In this document: positions 1-5,984 of the stretch, piece by piece
Layout of the letters: each line of letters begins with the position of its first letter
Position numbering within the stretch: the stretch's first letter is position 1
NCBI GenBank assembly: GCA_963978445.1
Contig: CAXBRT010000052.1
Span: forward strand, 1-10,831
DNA length: 10,831 nucleotides
Source: TMED14 sp003444795
GTDB taxonomy: Bacteria > Bacteroidota > Bacteroidia > Flavobacteriales > Schleiferiaceae
Reading direction: 5' to 3'
Notes under the pieces: generated by a model
What the model saw: only the letters and a program-made list of their open reading frames with translations
Told to the model about the DNA's origin: nothing
The model's database searches: none
Made by a program: the position numbers and the translations under genes

Positions 1-1343
1 ATCAAATCGTCATAGTAGCTGTTTTTCGTGCGTAGCGCCTGGTCCAAGGTGGCGCTAAAGGCGGCGAGATCTGCCGGCTTTTCGTCAAACTCCACCAGCC
101 ATTCATGGTAGGGAAGACCACCTTCTGTGGGGTTAACGTTGGGCGCGACGGTGAATTCGCGCACCAATCCTCCGTGCTGATGAAGGGCCTGGTCCATTGC
201 GTATTCTACTTCGGAGCCGATGACATGCTCGCCGAAGGCAGAGATGAAGTGCTTGATTCGGCCCGTGACCCGAATGCGATATGGCGCCTTGGACACAAAC
301 TGAACCGTGTCCCCAATGCTGTAGCCCCAAAGGCCGGCATTGGTGTTCAAAATCAAGGCATAATTCACGCCGAGCTCCACTTCGCCAATGCTCAATCGGG
401 GAGGGTTTTCCTCAAAGAATTGATCCGCAGGCACAAATTCGTAGAACATTTCATTGTTCAACAAAAGCAGCAAATCGGGGCTGTTTACCTGGTCTTGGTA
501 GGCAAAAAAGCCCTCAGACGCGGGATACGTTTCCAAAACGGGAATGTTCTTCCCGAAGAGTTCGAGCAAGCGCGCCCGGTAGGGCTCCAGCGCCACACCC
601 CCTGTAACGAAGAGGTCAAAATTTGGGAAGATCTCCGCAATGGTTTTCTTACCGGTTTTGTGCATCAAGCGCTCGAAGTACATCTGCACCCAGGGGGGAA
701 TGCCGCTGATAACGGTCATGTCCACGTTGTACGTTTCTTCGGCAATGGCATCCACCTTTGTTTCCCAGTCCTCAATGCAGTTGGTCTTCCAAGAAGGCAT
801 GCGGTTTTTCAGCAAATAACTGGGCACAAAATGGGCGGTAATGCCGGACAACCGGCCCAGAGCTACCCCCTTCTTGTCTTCTAATTCAGGACTGCCCTGC
901 AAGAAAATCATTTTACCATTCAGGAAGCCTGTGCGGCCCGTGTTGCGAATGTGGGCAAAGAGGGCATTGCGCGCGGATTTTATGTGGTAGGGCACGGACT
1001 CCTTGGTCAAAGGAATGTACTTGGCCCCGGATGTGGTTCCACTGGTTTTGGCGTAGTACAAGGGTCGGCCGGGCCAAAGAACGTTGGACTCGCCGTCCAC
1101 GACGCGGTCCACATATGAACGGAGACCCTCATAGTCCCGAAGAGGCACGCGCGCTTTGAAATCCGCATAGGATTTGATGTCGGCAAACCCGTGGTCCTTT
1201 CCAAAGGCCGTGTCCTTGGCGGCGTGAAGCAATCGATGGAAAACAGCCTCCTGAGTTTCCACGGGCTTTGCGGCCCATTTTTGGGTTTCACGTTCCGCAA
1301 CAGCAGCCCAAATGCGAGCGCCAATCTCTTTGATGCTAGCCAT
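1..1343 (-). CDS. GH3 auxin-responsive promoter family protein (ANL-fold acyl-adenylating enzyme), 3' end cut by window edge
   Basis: The minus strand is open from ATG at 1343-1341 to base 1, giving about 447 residues; bacterial GH3 proteins are around 500, so roughly the last 50 are missing. ANL-superfamily motifs appear in order: the phosphate-binding loop TSGTTSGAKYIPLT (from residue 100), the adenine/acyl-adenylate motif ETYPASEG (271-278), GYSIGD (340-345) with the nucleotide-contacting Asp, and the hinge region RIKHFISAFGEH (from 362). Plant GH3 enzymes adenylate a carboxylic acid and join it to an amino acid. Members are widespread in Bacteroidota but I know of no established substrate, so only ATP-dependent acyl activation, probably cytoplasmic, can be inferred. 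There is no signal peptide. The gene starts 2 bases after the stop of the M23-family gene, so the two are probably co-transcribed and translationally coupled. Family assignment is firm; the biological role is unknown. Confidence 0.93.
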   Translation of the reverse strand, partial: MASIKEIGARIWAAVAERETQKWAAKPVETQEAVFHRLLHAAKDTAFGKDHGFADIKSYADFKARVPLRDYEGLRSYVDRVVDGESNVLWPGRPLYYAKTSGTTSGAKYIPLTKESVPYHIKSARNALFAHIRNTGRTGFLNGKMIFLQGSPELEDKKGVALGRLSGITAHFVPSYLLKNRMPSWKTNCIEDWETKVDAIAEETYNVDMTVISGIPPWVQMYFERLMHKTGKKTIAEIFPNFDLFVTGGVALEPYRARLLELFGKNIPVLETYPASEGFFAYQDQVNSPDLLLLLNNEMFYEFVPADQFFEENPPRLSIGEVELGVNYALILNTNAGLWGYSIGDTVQFVSKAPYRIRVTGRIKHFISAFGEHVIGSEVEYAMDQALHQHGGLVREFTVAPNVNPTEGGLPYHEWLVEFDEKPADLAAFSATLDQALRTKNSYYDDL

Positions 1344-1345
1344 CT

Positions 1346-2185
1346 TTAAAATCCAAGTAGTTTTTCCAGGTTGAGTGACTCGCCGCCTAGCCAGTATTGC
1401 ACCGATAGGTAAGGTTGGTCGCCTTCGGGAGCTTCTCCCAGGGTGCCCAAGACATCCCCCTGTCGGAGGTAGTCGCCCGCGCGCTTGCTGACCTTGGCGA
1501 TGTTGCCGTAGCGCCCCAATGCGCCTCCTGAATGCTGGACCAACACCACATAGCCCAACGAGGGGGTGCCCTCGACGGACAGGACCGTGCCATCCTTCAT
1601 CGACACCACGTCATCGCCATCCTGGCCAGAAATCTTGATCCCAAATTCACGGCGCGCGCTGCGCTGTCCCGCCAAAAGGGTTCCCTTCAAGGGCATGAGG
1701 AGGTCTTTGTCCGGGTCGACATCTGCTTTAGCCTTTGCTTCCATGTCAGCGACATTTTGGCGAAGTGCGAGTTCGCGATCCGAAGGCTTTAATTTCTCCG
1801 GATTCCATCCCGCAGGGGGGCTGGCATCTCCCAGGGAGTCTAGGGACAATTCGTCGTTCATGACCCCTTGCAAGCGCCGAATGAAGGCATCTTGGTAAGA
1901 GAGTTGGGTAAGCAGCGAATCAGTCTCTTGATCTAATGAAATGGCCGATCGACGCAAATAGGTGCTGGCGTATCCGGGAATGTATTCCCTCAAAGGGGTG
2001 TAGGCGATCAGCATTATGGTACTGATGACAAGGACAACGGCGGTCGTTCCCACGACCACGAAGACGTTGAAGCGGCTTAGCACCAAGGAAAAACGCTCCT
2101 CAAAAGAGGTCTCGTCCAAAAGCACCACACGGTACTTTCGGAGCCATTTTTTCCAGCGCTTGGGGGCTTTCGTTTCGCTTTCCAT
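1346..2185 (-). CDS. Membrane-anchored M23/LytM-family protein, predicted catalytically inactive
   Basis: This 279-residue protein has a basic cytoplasmic N-terminus, the segment YRVVLLDETSFEERFS, one membrane helix (about 41-63), the TPLREYIPGY stretch (63-72) that I recall from Bacteroidota M23 proteins, a helical or coiled-coil linker (about 75-155), and a C-terminal LytM-like beta domain (about 160-279). The fold is recognisable (GTVLSVEG, YVVLVQHSGG, GDYLRQGDVLGTLGE), but the usual zinc and catalytic residues are replaced. HxxxD is E180 and K184, YxH is Y226-G-N228, and HxH is Y259-L-S261. Active family members cut peptidoglycan cross-links; this one more likely binds or regulates, as EnvC- or NlpD-type LytM factors do, with its domain outside the cytoplasmic membrane. 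It is the first gene of a minus-strand unit with the GH3 gene. The start at 2185 is the only Met ahead of the membrane helix. Family call strong; inactivity inferred from residue loss. Confidence 0.88.
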   Translation of the reverse strand: MESETKAPKRWKKWLRKYRVVLLDETSFEERFSLVLSRFNVFVVVGTTAVVLVISTIMLIAYTPLREYIPGYASTYLRRSAISLDQETDSLLTQLSYQDAFIRRLQGVMNDELSLDSLGDASPPAGWNPEKLKPSDRELALRQNVADMEAKAKADVDPDKDLLMPLKGTLLAGQRSARREFGIKISGQDGDDVVSMKDGTVLSVEGTPSLGYVVLVQHSGGALGRYGNIAKVSKRAGDYLRQGDVLGTLGEAPEGDQPYLSVQYWLGGESLNLEKLLGF

Positions 2186-2191
2186 TCGTCA

Positions 2192-2199
2192 CAAAGATA
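2192..2199 (-). promoter_or_regulatory. Candidate Bacteroidota -7 promoter element for the M23-GH3 unit
   Basis: The minus strand reads TATCTTTG, an exact match to TAnnTTTG, the -7 element of the main sigma factor in Bacteroidota. No TTG is seen at the usual -33 spacing. The element ends only 6 bases before the M23 start codon, so a transcript from it would have almost no leader. A chance match is possible. Confidence 0.4.
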
Positions 2200-2202
2200 T
2201 TG

Positions 2203-2216
2203 GGTCCGCGCGGCCC
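2203..2216. promoter_or_regulatory. GC-rich near-palindrome in the divergent intergenic region, possible operator
   Basis: GGTCCGCGCGGCCC has a perfect 8-base palindromic core (CCGCGCGG) flanked by GG/CC arms with one mismatched pair. It lies just upstream of the candidate -7 element of the minus-strand unit, where a bound protein could block transcription. No regulator is identified; this could be chance in GC-rich sequence. Confidence 0.25.
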
Positions 2217-2233
2217 ACCTACATGAAATAACT

Positions 2234-2262
2234 TTGGCCTCGCGTCGTTAAAGGTATTCGGC
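2234..2262 (+). promoter_or_regulatory. Weak candidate promoter for porW
   Basis: A TTG at 2234-2236 is followed after 18 bases by TATTCGGC at 2255-2262. The spacing fits the Bacteroidota -33/-7 layout, but the second element matches TAnnTTTG poorly (TA is kept, TTTG is not). It ends 10 bases before the porW start. It is listed because porW needs a promoter in this 87-base gap and nothing better is visible on this strand. Confidence 0.22.
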
Positions 2263-2272
2263 TAAAAAAATC

Positions 2273-4948
2273 ATGCGGTTAAGCAGAGCATATTCTACTT
2301 CTATTGCGGCAGGGATCGCCTTGGCGAGCCTGCTGGTAGTTAGCTGTAGCCGTACCAAAGACCGCGCCATCAACCGGACCTACCATCAGATGACGGCCCG
2401 GTTTAACCCCTTGTTCAACGGGCAAGAGGCTTATCGGGAAGCCATTAAGCAGCTGGAAACGGACCACATAGACGTGTACGACCGCGTTTTGGACATTTAT
2501 CCCTGGGGCCAAGCAAAAGATGGCAGCGCACCCGCCGCCTCGCTCAAGCGCGCCATCGAAAAGGCCACCAAAACGGTCCAAGAACACAGTATGATGTTTC
2601 GGGGCACGCAAAAAAACACCGTAGTCTATGACGCATACGTGCTCATGGGCAAGTCCCAAGCGCTGTTGGGCCTGGACGTTGCGGCCCAGGAGTCCTTTGC
2701 GATGGTGACACGCAACACGGACCGAAAAGCGAAGCGCCCCTGGAACCAGGAGCGCCTTTTTTCACAGGGAGAAGCCGATCTTTTCTACGAGGCGGAGCTT
2801 TCCCGTATTCTCATCCTGGCGCGCCAGGGCAATGGTCCAGCGACACTGTCCGCCCTGGACGAACTGGAACGCACAGGGGTTCCAGACCAATATGCTCAGG
2901 AGATTCTTGTTCTGCGCGCCCAAGCCCACCGAAGCAATGAGGAGTGGATTTTAGCGGCCGACCTCTTAAAACAAGCATCCGAGCGACTGAAAGACAAAAA
3001 GCGCTGGGCGCGCTATGCATTTATTGCCGGACAGATTTATGAGCTGCAAGGGGAACGGACATTGGCTCGCCAAGCCTTTGAACGCTGTATTGCTGGCCAG
3101 CCAGGCACCTATGACATGCTTTTAGAAGCGCAGCTGCACAAGACGCTGAATGGAGATGGGCGTCCCCAAAAACTCTATGCGGAACTCCTTAAACTTCTCA
3201 AAGAACCCAAAAACGCCAATTACCGCGACCGGATTTATTTTGCTTTGGCTCGCGTGGCACAGTCACAAGAAGACCGCAAAAACCAACTGTTTTACCTGGA
3301 TCGCTGTGTGGGTGCTGGGCAACCAGATCGCCCGGTCTTGTTGGCCATGGCTTATTCGGAGCGAGGAACCATGCACTTTGATGCCAAGCGCTACAACCGT
3401 GCACAGGTAGATGTGGATTCGGCCTTTGCGCTTTTGCCAGAAGGTCACCCGCTTAAAAAGTCTATTGCCAAGCGGCGCGATGGCCTCAATGCGCTGATGT
3501 CGGTGGTGCAGGTTTTAGACCGAAACGACTCCTTGCTCGTCCTCAGCACCAAATCCGAGGCTTTTTTGCGCTCCAAGTTCACCGCTTACATTGATGACCT
3601 CAAAAAGCAAGAGCGGGCTGCCATTAAAGCAGCAGAAAGGGCCGCACTTAATGCGCAGCTCAACGCTCAATCTGCGCTCCTCTCCGCACAAGGGCCGGTG
3701 GCTGGCGCTAACACGGCTGGGGGTTGGGTTTTTTACAACCCAGTTTCACGTGCAGCAGGCATGGCGAGCTTCACCACCCAGTGGGGGCAGCGCCCAAATG
3801 TGGACAATTGGCGCTTGCAGAGCGCTTCAGGTACTTGGGCCATGGGAACCATGGGCCAGGGCGGCCCTTCGGCGCCCGAGGACCCCAGCAATGCAGAGGC
3901 TTATGTGGACCCCACCTATGAGCTGGCGACCTATTTAAACGCCATTCCTCGGACCCAAGAACAGAAAGACTCCTGCCGAACGCTTATCTGCAACGCATTG
4001 CTAGAGGCTGCGGCGATATACCGCGACCAAATTGGCGACCTGGACCAGGCGTTGGCCACGTTGAAGCGTCGAGCGGTAGAGTGTGGCATGCCCGACAGCC
4101 TTCGGGGCGGATGCCAGGGCGGAACAAATTCGGCCTGTGAAGCAGAAGCCTTCACGCATTATGCGCTTCATCGTTTGTACCTGCAGCGGGAAGAGTCGAT
4201 ACAGGCGGAAGCGGAAAAAACCCTGGTCCTAAAATCCTACCCCGCGACGCGGTATGCGGCGCTTTTGCGCGGCGAAGTCCTTCAAAAGCCTGAGGCTATC
4301 GGAGCGTCGGCTGCTTTCCGCACTCTGGTGGAGCGCGTGGATATACGCCAATGGGAGGGCGCGCTGGCGGTTTTCAAAGCCACCACGTGGAGCCCCGAAG
4401 AGGCGCCTCAGGCAGCGCTGTTGCGCGCACAGGCGATTGGGGGCAAGGAAGGCCGCTCAGCCTATATTGAGGCCTTGACAGAAGTGGAGGAAGGCTTCCC
4501 AAACACCCCCCAAGCCGTAGCGGCAGGAAACATTAAAATGGCCTTGGCCGCCGACGCGGTGGATGAGGCGGGGGTCACCTCACCCTATGTGGAGGCACTT
4601 TCGGTTCCCCATCAAGTGATGATCTTGTTTAGTTCGGCGGGCAATGCGAATGACGTTCGGAACGCCTTGGCTAGATTTCACCAGCAGTATTTTGCAGGCG
4701 CGCCGATGAGCATTCGGGTCCTTCCTTTTGATGAATCGACCCAAATTATTGCCGTGGATGGCTTCAAGAATAGCACAGAAGCCTTGGATTATCGGAACAA
4801 AGTGAAGCGGGCTACCCCCGTTACCCAGTTCCTCACTCCTTACGATGTAAAGTATTGGCCTATAACCGTGCAAAATTTTACGCATTTTTACAGTCAGAAA
4901 GACTTGAAGGGCTATGGTGCCTGGGTTGAAATGATATACACGCTATGA
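2273..4948 (+). CDS. porW: Type IX secretion / gliding motility lipoprotein PorW (SprE)
   Basis: This 891-residue protein has a lipoprotein signal peptide ending in LLVVSC, with the lipidated Cys at 25. Next comes the PorW/SprE N-terminal signature around NRTYHQMTARFNPLFNGQEA (34-53). A helical, TPR-like region covers about 110-400 (for example YSERGTMHFDAKRYNRAQVD). A charged Ala-rich coiled-coil stretch (about 445-475) follows. Then comes the family motif GWVFYNPVS (484-492) leading into WGQRPNVDNWRL. The last 110 residues or so, with IRVLPFDESTQIIAVDGF, resemble an SPOR-like alpha/beta fold. SprE in Flavobacterium and PorW in Porphyromonas are needed for type IX secretion; in gliding members they are also needed for motility, with PorW proposed to link the trans-envelope core to outer-membrane parts. 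Five cysteines cluster at 568, 573, 604, 614 and 622. The stop overlaps the bactofilin start by 4 bases. Length and motifs fit the family; confidence is high. Confidence 0.92.
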   Translation: MRLSRAYSTSIAAGIALASLLVVSCSRTKDRAINRTYHQMTARFNPLFNGQEAYREAIKQLETDHIDVYDRVLDIYPWGQAKDGSAPAASLKRAIEKATKTVQEHSMMFRGTQKNTVVYDAYVLMGKSQALLGLDVAAQESFAMVTRNTDRKAKRPWNQERLFSQGEADLFYEAELSRILILARQGNGPATLSALDELERTGVPDQYAQEILVLRAQAHRSNEEWILAADLLKQASERLKDKKRWARYAFIAGQIYELQGERTLARQAFERCIAGQPGTYDMLLEAQLHKTLNGDGRPQKLYAELLKLLKEPKNANYRDRIYFALARVAQSQEDRKNQLFYLDRCVGAGQPDRPVLLAMAYSERGTMHFDAKRYNRAQVDVDSAFALLPEGHPLKKSIAKRRDGLNALMSVVQVLDRNDSLLVLSTKSEAFLRSKFTAYIDDLKKQERAAIKAAERAALNAQLNAQSALLSAQGPVAGANTAGGWVFYNPVSRAAGMASFTTQWGQRPNVDNWRLQSASGTWAMGTMGQGGPSAPEDPSNAEAYVDPTYELATYLNAIPRTQEQKDSCRTLICNALLEAAAIYRDQIGDLDQALATLKRRAVECGMPDSLRGGCQGGTNSACEAEAFTHYALHRLYLQREESIQAEAEKTLVLKSYPATRYAALLRGEVLQKPEAIGASAAFRTLVERVDIRQWEGALAVFKATTWSPEEAPQAALLRAQAIGGKEGRSAYIEALTEVEEGFPNTPQAVAAGNIKMALAADAVDEAGVTSPYVEALSVPHQVMILFSSAGNANDVRNALARFHQQYFAGAPMSIRVLPFDESTQIIAVDGFKNSTEALDYRNKVKRATPVTQFLTPYDVKYWPITVQNFTHFYSQKDLKGYGAWVEMIYTL

Positions 4949-5355
4949 TGAATTCACCACGACGCAACGAAGCAGGCGGAGAACATAACCGCATTGTGGA
5001 AGGAACACAACTCCAAGGCAACATTCATTCGCCTGGGGATATTCGAATCGACGGCCACGTGAAGGGCAACTTGTCCGTGGGTGGCAAACTGGTGGTAGGC
5101 CCCAGTGGTGCCATAGATGGCGAAGTGCGCGCCCAAGAGGCAAGCATTGCCGGCCGGGTTATCGGAAAATTGGAAATCAAAGGCATCACAACCTTGGCAC
5201 AGACCGCGAATGTGCAAGCCGATTTGAACACCGGAAAACTCGCTGTCGAAACAGGGGCTCAGTTTACGGGCACCTGTACCATGGCGAACCGCAAGACCAC
5301 GGCAACTCCCGCCGACACGGTAGCCGCCAAGAAAGATGAAGCTTCTGCGGCCTAA
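4945..5355 (+). CDS. Bactofilin (polymer-forming cytoskeletal protein)
   Basis: The 136-residue protein has the bactofilin layout. A short polar N-terminus (1-15) precedes a right-handed beta-helix core (about 16-115) made of short repeats rich in Gly, Val and Ile: IVEGTQLQGNI, GDIRIDGHVKGNL, KLVVGPSGAIDGEV, GRVIGKLEIKG, NVQADLNTGKLAVETGAQFTG. A disordered Ala/Lys/Thr tail ends it. Bactofilins polymerise without nucleotide into filaments, often at the inner membrane, and scaffold envelope enzymes or set cell shape. The ATG at 4945 overlaps the porW TGA as ATGA, which suggests translational coupling; a second Met follows immediately (4948), so the exact start is uncertain by one codon. Bactofilins are often beside M23 peptidase genes; here an M23-family gene lies across the divergent gap beyond porW. 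The function in this operon is unknown. Confidence 0.92.
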   Translation: MMNSPRRNEAGGEHNRIVEGTQLQGNIHSPGDIRIDGHVKGNLSVGGKLVVGPSGAIDGEVRAQEASIAGRVIGKLEIKGITTLAQTANVQADLNTGKLAVETGAQFTGTCTMANRKTTATPADTVAAKKDEASAA

Positions 5356-5367
5356 GGCTGAGGAGGC

Positions 5368-5574
5368 ATGAAAAACGCCATCAAGTATTCCGGAATGGCC
5401 TTCCAAATGGGAGGGTTGATTGCCTTGGGGGCCTATGCGGGCTATCGCTGGGACCTTTCTGCTGGTCGCTGGGCCGATGGCGAAACCGCATGGGCGACCG
5501 TAGGCTGTAGTTTGCTGGCAACGGTCATTTCTTTGACCCTTATTGTTCGACAAGTATTAAACGACTCCAAATGA
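5368..5574 (+). CDS. atpZ: AtpZ/AtpI-family small membrane protein of the ATP synthase operon
   Basis: This 68-residue protein has two predicted membrane helices, about 9-27 (MAFQMGGLIALGAYAGYRW) and 43-63 (TVGCSLLATVISLTLIVRQ). The pattern of an early YSGMAFQMG stretch, a short polar loop with WAD, and a second helix is that of the AtpZ/AtpI accessory family found just ahead of Fo genes. Proposed roles are c-ring assembly and, together with AtpI, Mg2+/Ca2+ transport for the ATP synthase. An AGGAGG sits at 5361-5366 but only one base before the ATG, too close for a normal Shine-Dalgarno. The stop overlaps the next gene's ATG by 4 bases, so these two are very likely made together. Family assignment is good from context and length; function is inferred. 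Confidence 0.82.
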   Translation: MKNAIKYSGMAFQMGGLIALGAYAGYRWDLSAGRWADGETAWATVGCSLLATVISLTLIVRQVLNDSK

Positions 5575-5936
5575 AAACCTGGGCACTTCCCCTCATATTG
5601 GTCTATGGCCTCGGATTGTTTCTACACGGTCTTTCGTATTACATCGCCGGGAACGCTGCGATCTTTTGGGTGGGCGACGCGTATTGGGTAGGGACGGGAA
5701 TCAGTTTATTTGGTTTGGCCCAGACGTTGGAGGAACAAAAGAAAGGCCGTTTTATCCCCGCTTACTTTGTTGGGGGAATCCTTCGGATGCTTTTGGGATT
5801 GGGGGCGGTGATCTTGCCTCTTGCCATGCGCGATGACCCAAATTTCAATTCTAATGCCCTGCAGTTTGTGGGGGCATATATTTTCGTTTTGATCGCAGAA
5901 TCTGCACTGGCAGTTTTTTGGATAAAGAAACAGTAG
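5571..5936 (+). CDS. Four-helix membrane protein in the AtpI position; possible AtpI (UncI)-like protein
   Basis: The 121-residue protein has four predicted membrane helices: about 4-22, 29-50, 61-85 and 97-117. The loop between helices 2 and 3 is charged (QTLEEQKKGR) and that between 3 and 4 is polar (RDDPNFNSN). Charged residues appear inside helices: R72 in helix 3 (GGILRMLLG) and E110 in helix 4 (LIAESALAV). Size, helix count and place between atpZ and atpB are those of AtpI/UncI, the accessory protein that helps c-ring assembly in other bacteria. I do not recognise a clear AtpI sequence motif, so the match rests on topology and context. It overlaps atpZ by 4 bases. Hydrophobicity and tight packing make it a real gene; identity is tentative. 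Confidence 0.75.
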   Translation: MKTWALPLILVYGLGLFLHGLSYYIAGNAAIFWVGDAYWVGTGISLFGLAQTLEEQKKGRFIPAYFVGGILRMLLGLGAVILPLAMRDDPNFNSNALQFVGAYIFVLIAESALAVFWIKKQ

Positions 5937-5956
5937 GATATGGAAGATGCGTAGAG

Positions 5957-5964
5957 TATCTTTG
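5957..5964 (+). promoter_or_regulatory. Candidate Bacteroidota -7 promoter element upstream of atpB
   Basis: TATCTTTG matches TAnnTTTG exactly and lies in the 48-base gap between the four-helix gene and atpB, the longest gap in the first part of the operon. Its last base is 20 bases before the atpB ATG, which would give a leader of roughly 15 bases. No TTG occurs at the expected -33 spacing. It would let the structural genes be transcribed apart from porW and the bactofilin. Confidence 0.4.
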
Positions 5965-5984
5965 CCGCGCATTTTGCAAGCCCC

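Noticed and set aside
105..884. Plus-strand open frame of 259 residues
   Set aside because: It lies wholly antisense to the GH3 gene, whose minus-strand translation has clear ANL motifs; the plus-strand product has no recognisable domain.
1346..2185. Active M23 endopeptidase
   Set aside because: None of the canonical HxxxD, YxH or HxH residues remain.
4954..5553. Minus-strand open frame of 199 residues across bactofilin and atpZ
   Set aside because: It crosses two well-supported plus-strand genes and its product shows no family signature.
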